A stretch of 5,851 nt of DNA. It comes from a bacterium (GTDB lineage: Bacteria; Zixibacteria; MSB-5A5; GN15; FEB-12). The DNA is taken from contig JAUXBJ010000144.1 in assembly GCA_030619425.1 (NCBI GenBank), forward strand, positions 1 through 5,851, read 5' to 3'. A program made the position numbers and the translations under genes. Shown here one piece after another: positions 1 through 5,640 of the stretch (position 1 is its first letter; every line of letters starts with the position of its first letter). The notes under the pieces are model-generated. The model had not been told where the DNA came from. It ran no database searches and saw only the letters and a program-made list of their open reading frames with translations.

Positions 1-240
1 GAAAAAAGCGCTGAGGCGGTCACGCTAAAGGTTAGGAACCGTCTGAGCAGACTGGTAACAAAAGGGCATGCAGAGTTGGACCGGGAGCAGACGGGTTCTC
101 TCATGGGTGCTCTGTTTTCACTCGCAAAACCGGCATGTGCAGACGTTCAATGTGGCAGCGGACCACTGAGCGGTATCGACTATTCTCTTTCACTACAATT
201 TACGGAGGAGGACGCAAGATGTACAGCGACAAATCCATGA
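1..240 (+). CDS. Possible C-terminal fragment of an unrecognised protein, open at left edge
   Basis: Plus-strand frame 1 stays open from the first base to a TGA at 238-240, giving 79 residues that begin EKSAEAVTLKV and end DARCTATNP. The only internal ATG is at 103. I recognise no family, signal peptide or membrane segment; the fragment has three cysteines in its last 35 residues. An open frame of this length can arise by chance, so coding is not established. In its favour, it would end inside the first codons of a plus-strand reading frame with a strong Shine-Dalgarno sequence (219), a layout seen in overlapping operon genes. The minus strand here is broken by stops in every frame, so CDS1 does not continue and no minus-strand gene is evident. 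Confidence 0.2.
   Translation, partial: EKSAEAVTLKVRNRLSRLVTKGHAELDREQTGSLMGALFSLAKPACADVQCGSGPLSGIDYSLSLQFTEEDARCTATNP
204..211 (+). promoter_or_regulatory. Strong Shine-Dalgarno sequence GGAGGAGG
   Basis: GGAGGAGG lies 7 bases before the ATG at 219. It is a better match to the anti-SD than either large gene in this window possesses, yet the reading frame behind it is only 20 codons. A TACAAT hexamer at 194-199 resembles a -10 box, but it has no matching -35 and sits too close to the SD to be convincing. Confidence 0.5.
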
Positions 241-281
241 TCGCAAAGAATGCGAAGCTGTGTGCCGTCGTCGTTACTTGA
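219..281 (+). pseudogene. Truncated start of a gene, or a 20-residue leader peptide
   Basis: ATG at 219, with GGAGGAGG 7 bases upstream, opens a frame of 20 codons ending in TGA at 279-281. The peptide is MYSDKSMIAKNAKLCAVVVT: lysines followed by a short hydrophobic run, like the first half of a Sec signal peptide that stops before its hydrophobic core is complete. It converges on the minus-strand gene at 274-2799 and overlaps its last 8 bases. The simplest inference is a secreted-protein gene whose body was lost when the sequence from about 270 onward was joined here. A real short peptide, or a chance SD-like purine run, remains possible. The function is unknown. Confidence 0.27.
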
Positions 282-2799
282 TGATAACCAGCTTGCCGAT
301 CTGGCTGCCGTATGCTGATTCCACCACCCAGTAGTACAGCCCCGACACCACCCACATGGTGTTACGCGTGATCAGGTTCCATCGATGCACCGAGGCGGTG
401 CCGCTCCCCTCGGGTTCATCGTGTTCTATCCGTCGTACCAGATCACCGTCGAGGGTGTAGATTGAGATCGTGCATCTATCGGGCAGGTTGGCAAAGTATA
501 TGGTGCCGGACCGCGACACCGGTAGTTCGTTGCCGCGATTTTCAAGGCCGCGTCCACGATAGTTTCCGTCAATGCGATACGGGTTGGGATAGCAATAGAC
601 GTTCAACTTGCCGCTGAGCAGCACCTCAGGTTCCTGGTCGACCGCCATTACCATCACCATGTTCTGCCCCGGGTGGGACTCCAGGGCGTCGAGATTCTTC
701 GGCGGGTGACCAAAGTCAAAAGCAGTCACCGACACCCAGTAAGGCACGGTCGGCAGCAAATCCTCAATAACATACTCGTACTCATAGTACCGCATGCGGC
801 CTTCTTCATCAACGTCGCCGGTATCGTTAACGGCATCCGGATAGAGTTTATGGATAGTACTGTCGGTCATCTCCGAAGCGTTGTAGTCCACTCCCACGAA
901 GTAGTACGACTCGTTGCCGATTACCAGGGGTGTCGCGATACTGTACGACAAAGGATCAAAACCTTCACCATACAATACTCTCAGAGAATCCAGGGTGAAC
1001 GGCAACTCAGTTAGCCTATATCGCTCTCGTCGGTGGTCCCAGTGATAACGACTGTAATCTTGCCGGTCGTAGGAAGTCAGGAGCGCCGGCTGGTCGAAAT
1101 TCGTCGATCGCGACAGGTATACTCGGTACCCTTCAAAGTCGCGGGCATAGCTCAGCGGGTCAAAGTAGTTCTCGGTATTGCGACCGTTCCAGCGCACGAT
1201 GATGCGTCCGTTGGACGGAATCACCCTTAGCTCCGGTGGCGGTGGTGAGGTAGCCCCTCGGAAGTCCGGCACTCCGTCCCCTTCATAATATATCCGGACA
1301 CTGTCCCCGCTTATCGTATCGAGGCGATCGAAGTACTTGCCGGAGTCACCGTCCTGATCAGTATCCAGGCCCGGATTGTCAAAAATCTGTTTGGCCCAAC
1401 GCACGTTGGTAATCAGATCATCGAAATCCAATTGATCCATAAATGGATATGGATTGAGGGTGTCAAAAATCTCTCGGAAGGCCATTTGATCATAATGGAC
1501 ATTCTCGCCGATGGCCATGACGATAGTGAAGTTGACTGCCCCTCCTGGAGGCAACAAGAACGGACCGTAGGATTGCAGGAATTTCGGGAAGTGTCCGCGG
1601 GCCATCAGGCCCCCGTATTCATGCGGTGGCAGCCAACTCTCATCGGTATGGTCTATGGCCGCCTCGTAACCTGAATAATCAACTTCGGGTTTGGTCATGA
1701 GATAGTACTTATCCCGATCGCTGTAGGGAATCCCGAGGCCGCCGGAGAAATATCTGAGCGGGTATTGATGCGTTCCGTACTGGCGCGGACCCCAGTTGAA
1801 CCGGGCGCCTTCCTGATGCACCCACCAATTGAAATTGTAAAGACTGGCCCCCTTGGGGACGCGCAGCGGAGCGATGGCAAAGGCGCTGCTGGTCCTGAGA
1901 AAGTCCCAGGGAAAAGACCACGACCAACCATCGGCATCCAGGATGTAGGCCAGATGCAGATCCTCCCGGCCAACTTCTTCGAATTCGTGAGACACCGATC
2001 GGATGTAACCTTCGATGTCGTCGTATGGGGGCCAGGGTTGTTCACCGCGATGAAATACACCGCCGACGAGGTAGGTCCCCACAAACCCGTCGTAGATAGT
2101 GTCATATCCTTTATTCTCAATCAAGTAGTCAACGAGTATGAAATCACGGGCGTACTTGTAAGACCAGGAGTATGATGTCTGGGTTACCTTCAGACCCATC
2201 GGCACATGTCCGCGGCCGTCATACGGATTGTACGGCACCCACCAGTGGTTTTCCGCCGTATCAGTGTACACCGCTTCGATTTCCAATTCCGCCTGAGCCT
2301 GCGGATCGTAGTAGCGGGATCCGGGATCGTTGGAACGCACCGTCATATCACCGAACGGCCATTGATCCGGCCAGAACTCCATCGGGTAGCCCCGATCGTA
2401 TACATCCCAGTAATCCCAGGCCACGTCCATCCCGGTTGTCACCAGGGAATCACCGCGCACCACTCCGCCGACCCAAAGGGCTGCGTAATGACCATGTTGT
2501 GTGCGGCTGTAACCGGGATGGTAAAACGAAGGAGCCTGTTTGCCCTCATTAGGCATCTGAAAACGGAAAAGATTCCCGATGATACTGTTGTTGTTCATGA
2601 CAGTCCACAAGTAACCGTTGTCGTGCAGGCGCATCGTAATGTACGGATTAGCCGCACTCTTCTGACTGGGTAAATCGATCTTTCGTTGATTGTCAACAGG
2701 TATCGGCAACCGCTGCGCCCAGCCGTTGCCGATTCCAAGCGTCAGGCCGAGCAAGCCGGTAAGACAGATCGTACGAATCATTCGACGCAACAGGTTCAC
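274..2799 (-). CDS. Secreted modular protein with FN3-like and C-terminal FlgD-Ig/T9SS-like sorting domain (paralogue 1)
   Basis: An 841-residue exported protein of unknown biochemical role, probably at the cell surface or released. The start is GTG at 2799: an in-frame TAA directly precedes it and GGAG lies 9 bases upstream, so no longer start exists. Residues 1-28 form a Sec signal peptide (Arg-rich n-region, Leu/Gly core, likely cleavage at GWA|Q29). Residues about 50-470 are an aromatic-rich region of unknown fold (motifs SYSWSYKYARDFI, DDIEGYI, GENVHY). Residues 479-487, DTDQDGDSG, resemble a dockerin or thrombospondin-3 calcium loop. GDGVPDFRG (507-515) and a PPPP linker follow, then an FN3-like segment (about 523-697, with DFEGYRVYLSRST). 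The C-terminal region from about 730 has PNPY (738-741) and ends GKLVIIK, as in FlgD-Ig/type IX-type tails. It is a full-length paralogue of the upstream neighbour. The domain names are from family resemblance; the sorting route is inferred. Confidence 0.94.
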   Translation of the reverse strand: MNLLRRMIRTICLTGLLGLTLGIGNGWAQRLPIPVDNQRKIDLPSQKSAANPYITMRLHDNGYLWTVMNNNSIIGNLFRFQMPNEGKQAPSFYHPGYSRTQHGHYAALWVGGVVRGDSLVTTGMDVAWDYWDVYDRGYPMEFWPDQWPFGDMTVRSNDPGSRYYDPQAQAELEIEAVYTDTAENHWWVPYNPYDGRGHVPMGLKVTQTSYSWSYKYARDFILVDYLIENKGYDTIYDGFVGTYLVGGVFHRGEQPWPPYDDIEGYIRSVSHEFEEVGREDLHLAYILDADGWSWSFPWDFLRTSSAFAIAPLRVPKGASLYNFNWWVHQEGARFNWGPRQYGTHQYPLRYFSGGLGIPYSDRDKYYLMTKPEVDYSGYEAAIDHTDESWLPPHEYGGLMARGHFPKFLQSYGPFLLPPGGAVNFTIVMAIGENVHYDQMAFREIFDTLNPYPFMDQLDFDDLITNVRWAKQIFDNPGLDTDQDGDSGKYFDRLDTISGDSVRIYYEGDGVPDFRGATSPPPPELRVIPSNGRIIVRWNGRNTENYFDPLSYARDFEGYRVYLSRSTNFDQPALLTSYDRQDYSRYHWDHRRERYRLTELPFTLDSLRVLYGEGFDPLSYSIATPLVIGNESYYFVGVDYNASEMTDSTIHKLYPDAVNDTGDVDEEGRMRYYEYEYVIEDLLPTVPYWVSVTAFDFGHPPKNLDALESHPGQNMVMVMAVDQEPEVLLSGKLNVYCYPNPYRIDGNYRGRGLENRGNELPVSRSGTIYFANLPDRCTISIYTLDGDLVRRIEHDEPEGSGTASVHRWNLITRNTMWVVSGLYYWVVESAYGSQIGKLVIIK

Positions 2800-2806
2800 T
2801 TAGTGG

Positions 2807-2812
2807 CTCTCC
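2807..2812 (-). promoter_or_regulatory. Ribosome-binding site fixing the GTG start of paralogue 1
   Basis: On the minus strand GGAGAG (2812 down to 2807) precedes the GTG at 2799-2797 by 7 bases (9 from the GGAG core). The codon immediately before the GTG is an in-frame TAA (2802-2800). The only nearby alternative start, the ATG of residue 7, is too far from this site and would remove the front of the signal peptide, so GTG is preferred. Confidence 0.65.
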
Positions 2813-2836
2813 GTTCAATTCCTGAGGCACAAACTC

Positions 2837-2865
2837 AATATACCATCCGGCGACGGGATTGACAA
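2837..2865 (-). promoter_or_regulatory. Sigma-70-type promoter for paralogue 1
   Basis: Reading the minus strand, TTGTCA (2865-2860, one mismatch to TTGACA) is followed after exactly 17 bases by TATATT (2842-2837, one mismatch to TATAAT). Transcription would begin near 2830, giving a leader of about 30 bases that contains the GGAGAG site. The promoter lies in the gap between the two paralogues, so this gene need not depend on read-through from the upstream one. The match is by eye and the start site is not measured. Confidence 0.6.
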
Positions 2866-2866
2866 C

Positions 2867-2898
2867 CGTTCACGAATGGTACGATTCGAGCATGAACG
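2867..2898. repeat. Imperfect inverted repeat just upstream of the paralogue 1 promoter
   Basis: CGTTCA-CGAAT (2867-2877) faces ATTCG (2884-2888) and TGAACG (2893-2898). This gives an 11-pair stem with a 4-base bulge (AGCA) and a 6-base loop. It ends two bases from the -35 box of the downstream gene. It could be an operator or part of the 3' end of the upstream transcript; no T-run follows it, so it is not a standard terminator. It may also be chance. Confidence 0.25.
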
Positions 2899-2919
2899 AT
2901 GTTGCGCTTGAAAGCTTCC

Positions 2920-2956
2920 GAGCACTCCAGCGACGGCGCCACGAACTGAAGTGCTC
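2920..2956 (-). terminator. Hairpin overlapping the stop codon of paralogue 2 (weak terminator candidate)
   Basis: GAGCACT at 2920-2926 pairs with AGTGCTC at 2950-2956, followed inward by one mismatch and three more pairs (CAG/CTG), leaving a 15-base loop that contains GGCGCC. The arm at 2950-2956 includes two bases of the TGA stop (2957-2955). There is no run of Ts behind it on the minus strand, so it lacks the second half of an intrinsic terminator. It may instead protect the 3' end of the mRNA or act with Rho. Confidence 0.35.
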
Positions 2957-5471
2957 ATTTTAGAATTGCCAGCTTACCTATCTGGCTGCCGAATTCCGAC
3001 TCCACCACCCAGTAGTAAAGACCGGAAACCACCGCCTCGGTGTTGCGACTGATCAGATTCCAGCGGTGCACCGAGGCTGTGCCGCTCCCGAGTGGTTCGT
3101 CATGGACCATGGATTGTATCAAATCGCCGTCAAGAGAGTAGACGGTAATGCGACACTTGTGCGGCAAATTGGCAAAGTAGATCGTGCGCGCCCGGTCGGT
3201 CCCGGTTGCATCCAGGCGATTCTCGAATCCTCGCCGATAGTAATCGTTATCCACCTTGTAGGGGTTGGGATAAACGTAAACATCTAACTTACCGTCTTTG
3301 AGCACAACATCATCGCCGTGACTGACGGCAAATACCTTAATCATGGAACGATGAATCGATGATTCCAGAGGATCAAGCGATTTACCCGGATGGCCGAAAT
3401 CCAAAGCCGTAACCGATACCCAGTAGGGGACGGTGGGGAGCAGATCTTCGATCACGTATTCCCATTCGTAGTAGCGCATGCGACCTTCCTCGTCGACGTC
3501 GGAGGTGTCAAGTTCGGCGTCGGGATAGACCTTGTGGATGCCGCGAGGGTTCAGAAAGTCGGATGCGTTGTAGTCGGCGGATTCGAAGTAATACAGTGCT
3601 CCGTTGTGTGAGAGCGGATCGTAATGCGAATAGGCCAGAGGGTCGAACGACTCACCATACAGCGCCCGTAGTGAATCGAGGGTGAACGGTATTTCTCTAA
3701 GCTCGTATCGGTTTCGCAGAATGTTCCAGCGATAGCGGTTGTAGTTTTCGAGGTCATAGGACCATACCAGCACCGCCTCCTGTTCGATGGTGGAGCGCGA
3801 GAGGTAAACCCGATACCCCTCGAAATCCTTGACCCGAGTCATCGGATCGATATGGTTTTCCGTTTCGTAACCGTTCCATCTCAATATGATCCGACCGTCT
3901 TCCGCCGAAACGCGCACCGGCGGCGGCGGCGGCGCCGAAGCCCCCCGATAATCCGGCACCCCGTCACCCTCGTAGAAAACTTTCACGGATTCCTGTGTAG
4001 TCTGATCCCAATGGATAAACCACTTGCCGGAGTCCCCGTCCATATCGGTGTCAACACCCGGATTGTCATAGATGACCCGCGCCCAGCGTACGTTGGTAAC
4101 AAGATCCTCGAAACTGAGGTAGTCCATATAAGCTTGCGGCGACCTGGCGTTGAATAGTTCGCGATAGGCATTCGACTGGGTGTGAACGTTCTCGCCGACG
4201 GCAAGAACGACCGCAAAACTTTCCACTTTTCCCGGCGGCATCGTAAACGAGCCGAACGAACTCACCAACTGAACCTGGTGTCCGCCGGCGATCCGTGTGG
4301 CGCTGCGGTGAGGGGGAAGCCAGCCGTCGATGGTGTGATTAACCGCTGCCTCGAACCCACTGTAATCAATCTCCGGCTTGGACATCAGATAATACCGATT
4401 ACGGTCACTCAGCGGCATGCCCAATCCGCCATAGAAAGAACGAACCGGCCACAGCCCGGAACCTTCGCGGCGCGGACCCCAGTTGTAATGCGGTCCGCGA
4501 GCGCTGTTCCACCAGTTGAAATTGGACTCGGTGGCGCCGGTGGGTACGTGCAAGGGGGCCACCCCAAAAACGTGGGGCGAACGCACGAAATTCCAGCCAA
4601 AAGTTCCCGCCCAGCCATCCTCGTCCACGATCCAGGCGATCCGCAGCAATTCATCGCCCAGTTCTTCGAATTCGTGAGGCGCCGAGTAGATGTAACCCTC
4701 AACATCGTCCGGGTACGGGTACGGCATCTCGCTTCGGTGATGGACACAGCCGCCATAATAAATGCCCACCCAGGCTGACTTGATCGTGTCTAGTCCGATG
4801 TTGGTAAAACTGTAGTTGACGATCAGAAAATCCTGGCCGTATCGGTGCGACCATGAGTAACTGGACTGATGGACCTTCAGATTCAGCGGTTTGTGAGTAC
4901 GGTTGTCATAGCTGTTGTAAGGGACGAAGGGATGATCCTCGAAGGTGTCGGTGAATGTCGCGTGGAACTCCATTTCGGCGCTGGCGTGCCGGTCGAAGTG
5001 CGGTGATGTGGGATCGGATGACCTTATGTCGAACTGGCCCAGCGGGTAGACATCCGGGTAAAACTCGCGTTGGCCGATTTCATCAATGGCGGTTGTTACC
5101 AGCGTATCGTCTCCCACCACACCGCCGATCCAGAGACCGGTATAGTAACCATGCTGCACTCGACTGTACTGAGGGTAGTAGAACGATGGCGCCGTCTTAC
5201 GCTCGGTGGGCAATCTGATTCCGAAGATATTGCCCACTACTCCATTGTTTACGATAGTCGTCCAGAACCGACCATTCATGTGAACTTGCGAAGTGTGGTA
5301 CGGACTGACAGCCGACTTTGGTGGTGGCGGATCGAAGTGGGTATGGTCTATAAACGGCAGCGAGTCCCCCGACTGAGCATAACTTCCCACATGAAAAACG
5401 GCTGTCAGCAAAAGTAGTGCTAGTGACAGCCGAGCGAAAACAGCGGCAGCCTTGAACAACGATGTCGTCAT
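2955..5471 (-). CDS. Secreted modular protein with FN3-like and C-terminal FlgD-Ig/T9SS-like sorting domain (paralogue 2)
   Basis: An 838-residue exported protein, paralogous over its full length to the gene downstream. The ATG at 5471 is the only possible start: an in-frame TGA lies three codons before it, with no start codon between. Residues 1-32 form a signal peptide (Lys/Arg n-region, Leu-rich core, likely cleavage at SYA|Q33). The order of parts matches paralogue 1: an aromatic-rich region about 55-465 (SSYSWSHRYGQDF, DDVEGYI, GENVH), a calcium-type loop DTDMDGDSG (474-482), GDGVPDYRG (502-510), a five-proline linker (514-518), an FN3-like segment about 519-693 with DFEGYRVYLSRST, and a C-terminal domain from about 727 with PNPY (735-738), ending GKLAILK. 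No Shine-Dalgarno precedes the start and the promoter sits right against it. It has no recognisable catalytic motif. A structural, adhesive or carbohydrate-binding role is possible but not shown. Confidence 0.94.
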   Translation of the reverse strand: MTTSLFKAAAVFARLSLALLLLTAVFHVGSYAQSGDSLPFIDHTHFDPPPPKSAVSPYHTSQVHMNGRFWTTIVNNGVVGNIFGIRLPTERKTAPSFYYPQYSRVQHGYYTGLWIGGVVGDDTLVTTAIDEIGQREFYPDVYPLGQFDIRSSDPTSPHFDRHASAEMEFHATFTDTFEDHPFVPYNSYDNRTHKPLNLKVHQSSYSWSHRYGQDFLIVNYSFTNIGLDTIKSAWVGIYYGGCVHHRSEMPYPYPDDVEGYIYSAPHEFEELGDELLRIAWIVDEDGWAGTFGWNFVRSPHVFGVAPLHVPTGATESNFNWWNSARGPHYNWGPRREGSGLWPVRSFYGGLGMPLSDRNRYYLMSKPEIDYSGFEAAVNHTIDGWLPPHRSATRIAGGHQVQLVSSFGSFTMPPGKVESFAVVLAVGENVHTQSNAYRELFNARSPQAYMDYLSFEDLVTNVRWARVIYDNPGVDTDMDGDSGKWFIHWDQTTQESVKVFYEGDGVPDYRGASAPPPPPVRVSAEDGRIILRWNGYETENHIDPMTRVKDFEGYRVYLSRSTIEQEAVLVWSYDLENYNRYRWNILRNRYELREIPFTLDSLRALYGESFDPLAYSHYDPLSHNGALYYFESADYNASDFLNPRGIHKVYPDAELDTSDVDEEGRMRYYEWEYVIEDLLPTVPYWVSVTALDFGHPGKSLDPLESSIHRSMIKVFAVSHGDDVVLKDGKLDVYVYPNPYKVDNDYYRRGFENRLDATGTDRARTIYFANLPHKCRITVYSLDGDLIQSMVHDEPLGSGTASVHRWNLISRNTEAVVSGLYYWVVESEFGSQIGKLAILK

Positions 5472-5483
5472 CGCAACAGATCA

Positions 5484-5512
5484 AATATAGCAAGAAAACA
5501 AGATAGAATCAA
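5484..5512 (-). promoter_or_regulatory. Promoter for paralogue 2, implying a nearly leaderless mRNA
   Basis: On the minus strand TTGATT (5512-5507, four of six matches) is separated by exactly 17 bases from TATATT (5489-5484, five of six). The -10 region also reads TATATTTG (5489-5482), which fits the TAnnTTTG box of Bacteroidota promoters, with a TTG 20 bases upstream of it. Initiation about 7 bases beyond the -10 would fall near 5477, leaving about 6 bases before the ATG at 5471. No Shine-Dalgarno could fit in that leader and none is seen upstream. Confidence 0.6.
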
Positions 5513-5593
5513 GTCCTATATCTTGTGCGCGGCAAACCTCCCGGTCTTCCCGTGTTTGACCGATGTATCCAGGGGAATCAAGGGACAGCCGAG

Positions 5594-5640
5594 GAGAAGC
5601 TCTTGTAGGGCAGGTCTGTCCGCAGACCTGCCATCTTCTC
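5594..5640 (+). repeat. REP-like element: GTAG plus a perfect 10-bp hairpin, with an outer stem
   Basis: GTAG at 5605-5608 is followed directly by GGCAGGTCTG (5609-5618), a 4-base loop TCCG, and the exact complement CAGACCTGCC (5623-5632). A second arm pair, GAGAAG (5594-5599) and CTTCTC (5635-5640), encloses it and leaves GTAG unpaired. A GTAG tetranucleotide 5' of a palindrome is the hallmark of REP sequences recognised by REP-associated tyrosine transposases. One such gene ends at 5639, 7 bases from the inner hairpin. The outer arm touches the transposase stop codon. No T-run follows on either side, so an intrinsic terminator is unlikely. A single copy is visible in this window, so repetition across the genome is inferred. 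Confidence 0.62.

Noticed and set aside
38..56. Small palindrome GTCTG-AG-CAGAC with flanking ACC/GGT, resembling the REP core at the right end
   Set aside because: The 2-base loop, a bulge and the lack of a preceding GTAG make it a poor REP match; it is short enough to be chance, and too far from the CDS1 stop to be its terminator.
241..255. TCGCA-AAGAA-TGCGA hairpin as a terminator for paralogue 1
   Set aside because: Only five pairs and no T-run on the minus strand.
1765..2673. Long plus-strand reading frames (such as 1765-2175 and 2206-2673) opposite paralogue 1
   Set aside because: They lie wholly within the clearly coding minus-strand gene, have no recognisable domains, and mirror its codon structure.
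4182..4778. A 198-codon plus-strand frame opposite paralogue 2
   Set aside because: It is antisense to a conserved coding region with a paralogue, and its Arg/Pro/His-rich composition is typical of shadow frames.
274..5471. Glycoside hydrolase, peptidase or other enzyme assignment for the two large proteins
   Set aside because: No catalytic motif could be identified; the aromatic-rich composition alone does not support an enzyme call.
5197..5493. A 98-codon minus-strand frame overlapping the start of paralogue 2
   Set aside because: It is out of frame with the signal-peptide-bearing gene, its start falls within the promoter, and the paralogue comparison supports the other frame.
5609..5632. 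The 10-bp hairpin as an intrinsic terminator of the transposase
   Set aside because: No run of Ts follows on the minus strand, and the GTAG flank fits a REP better; a secondary termination role cannot be excluded.
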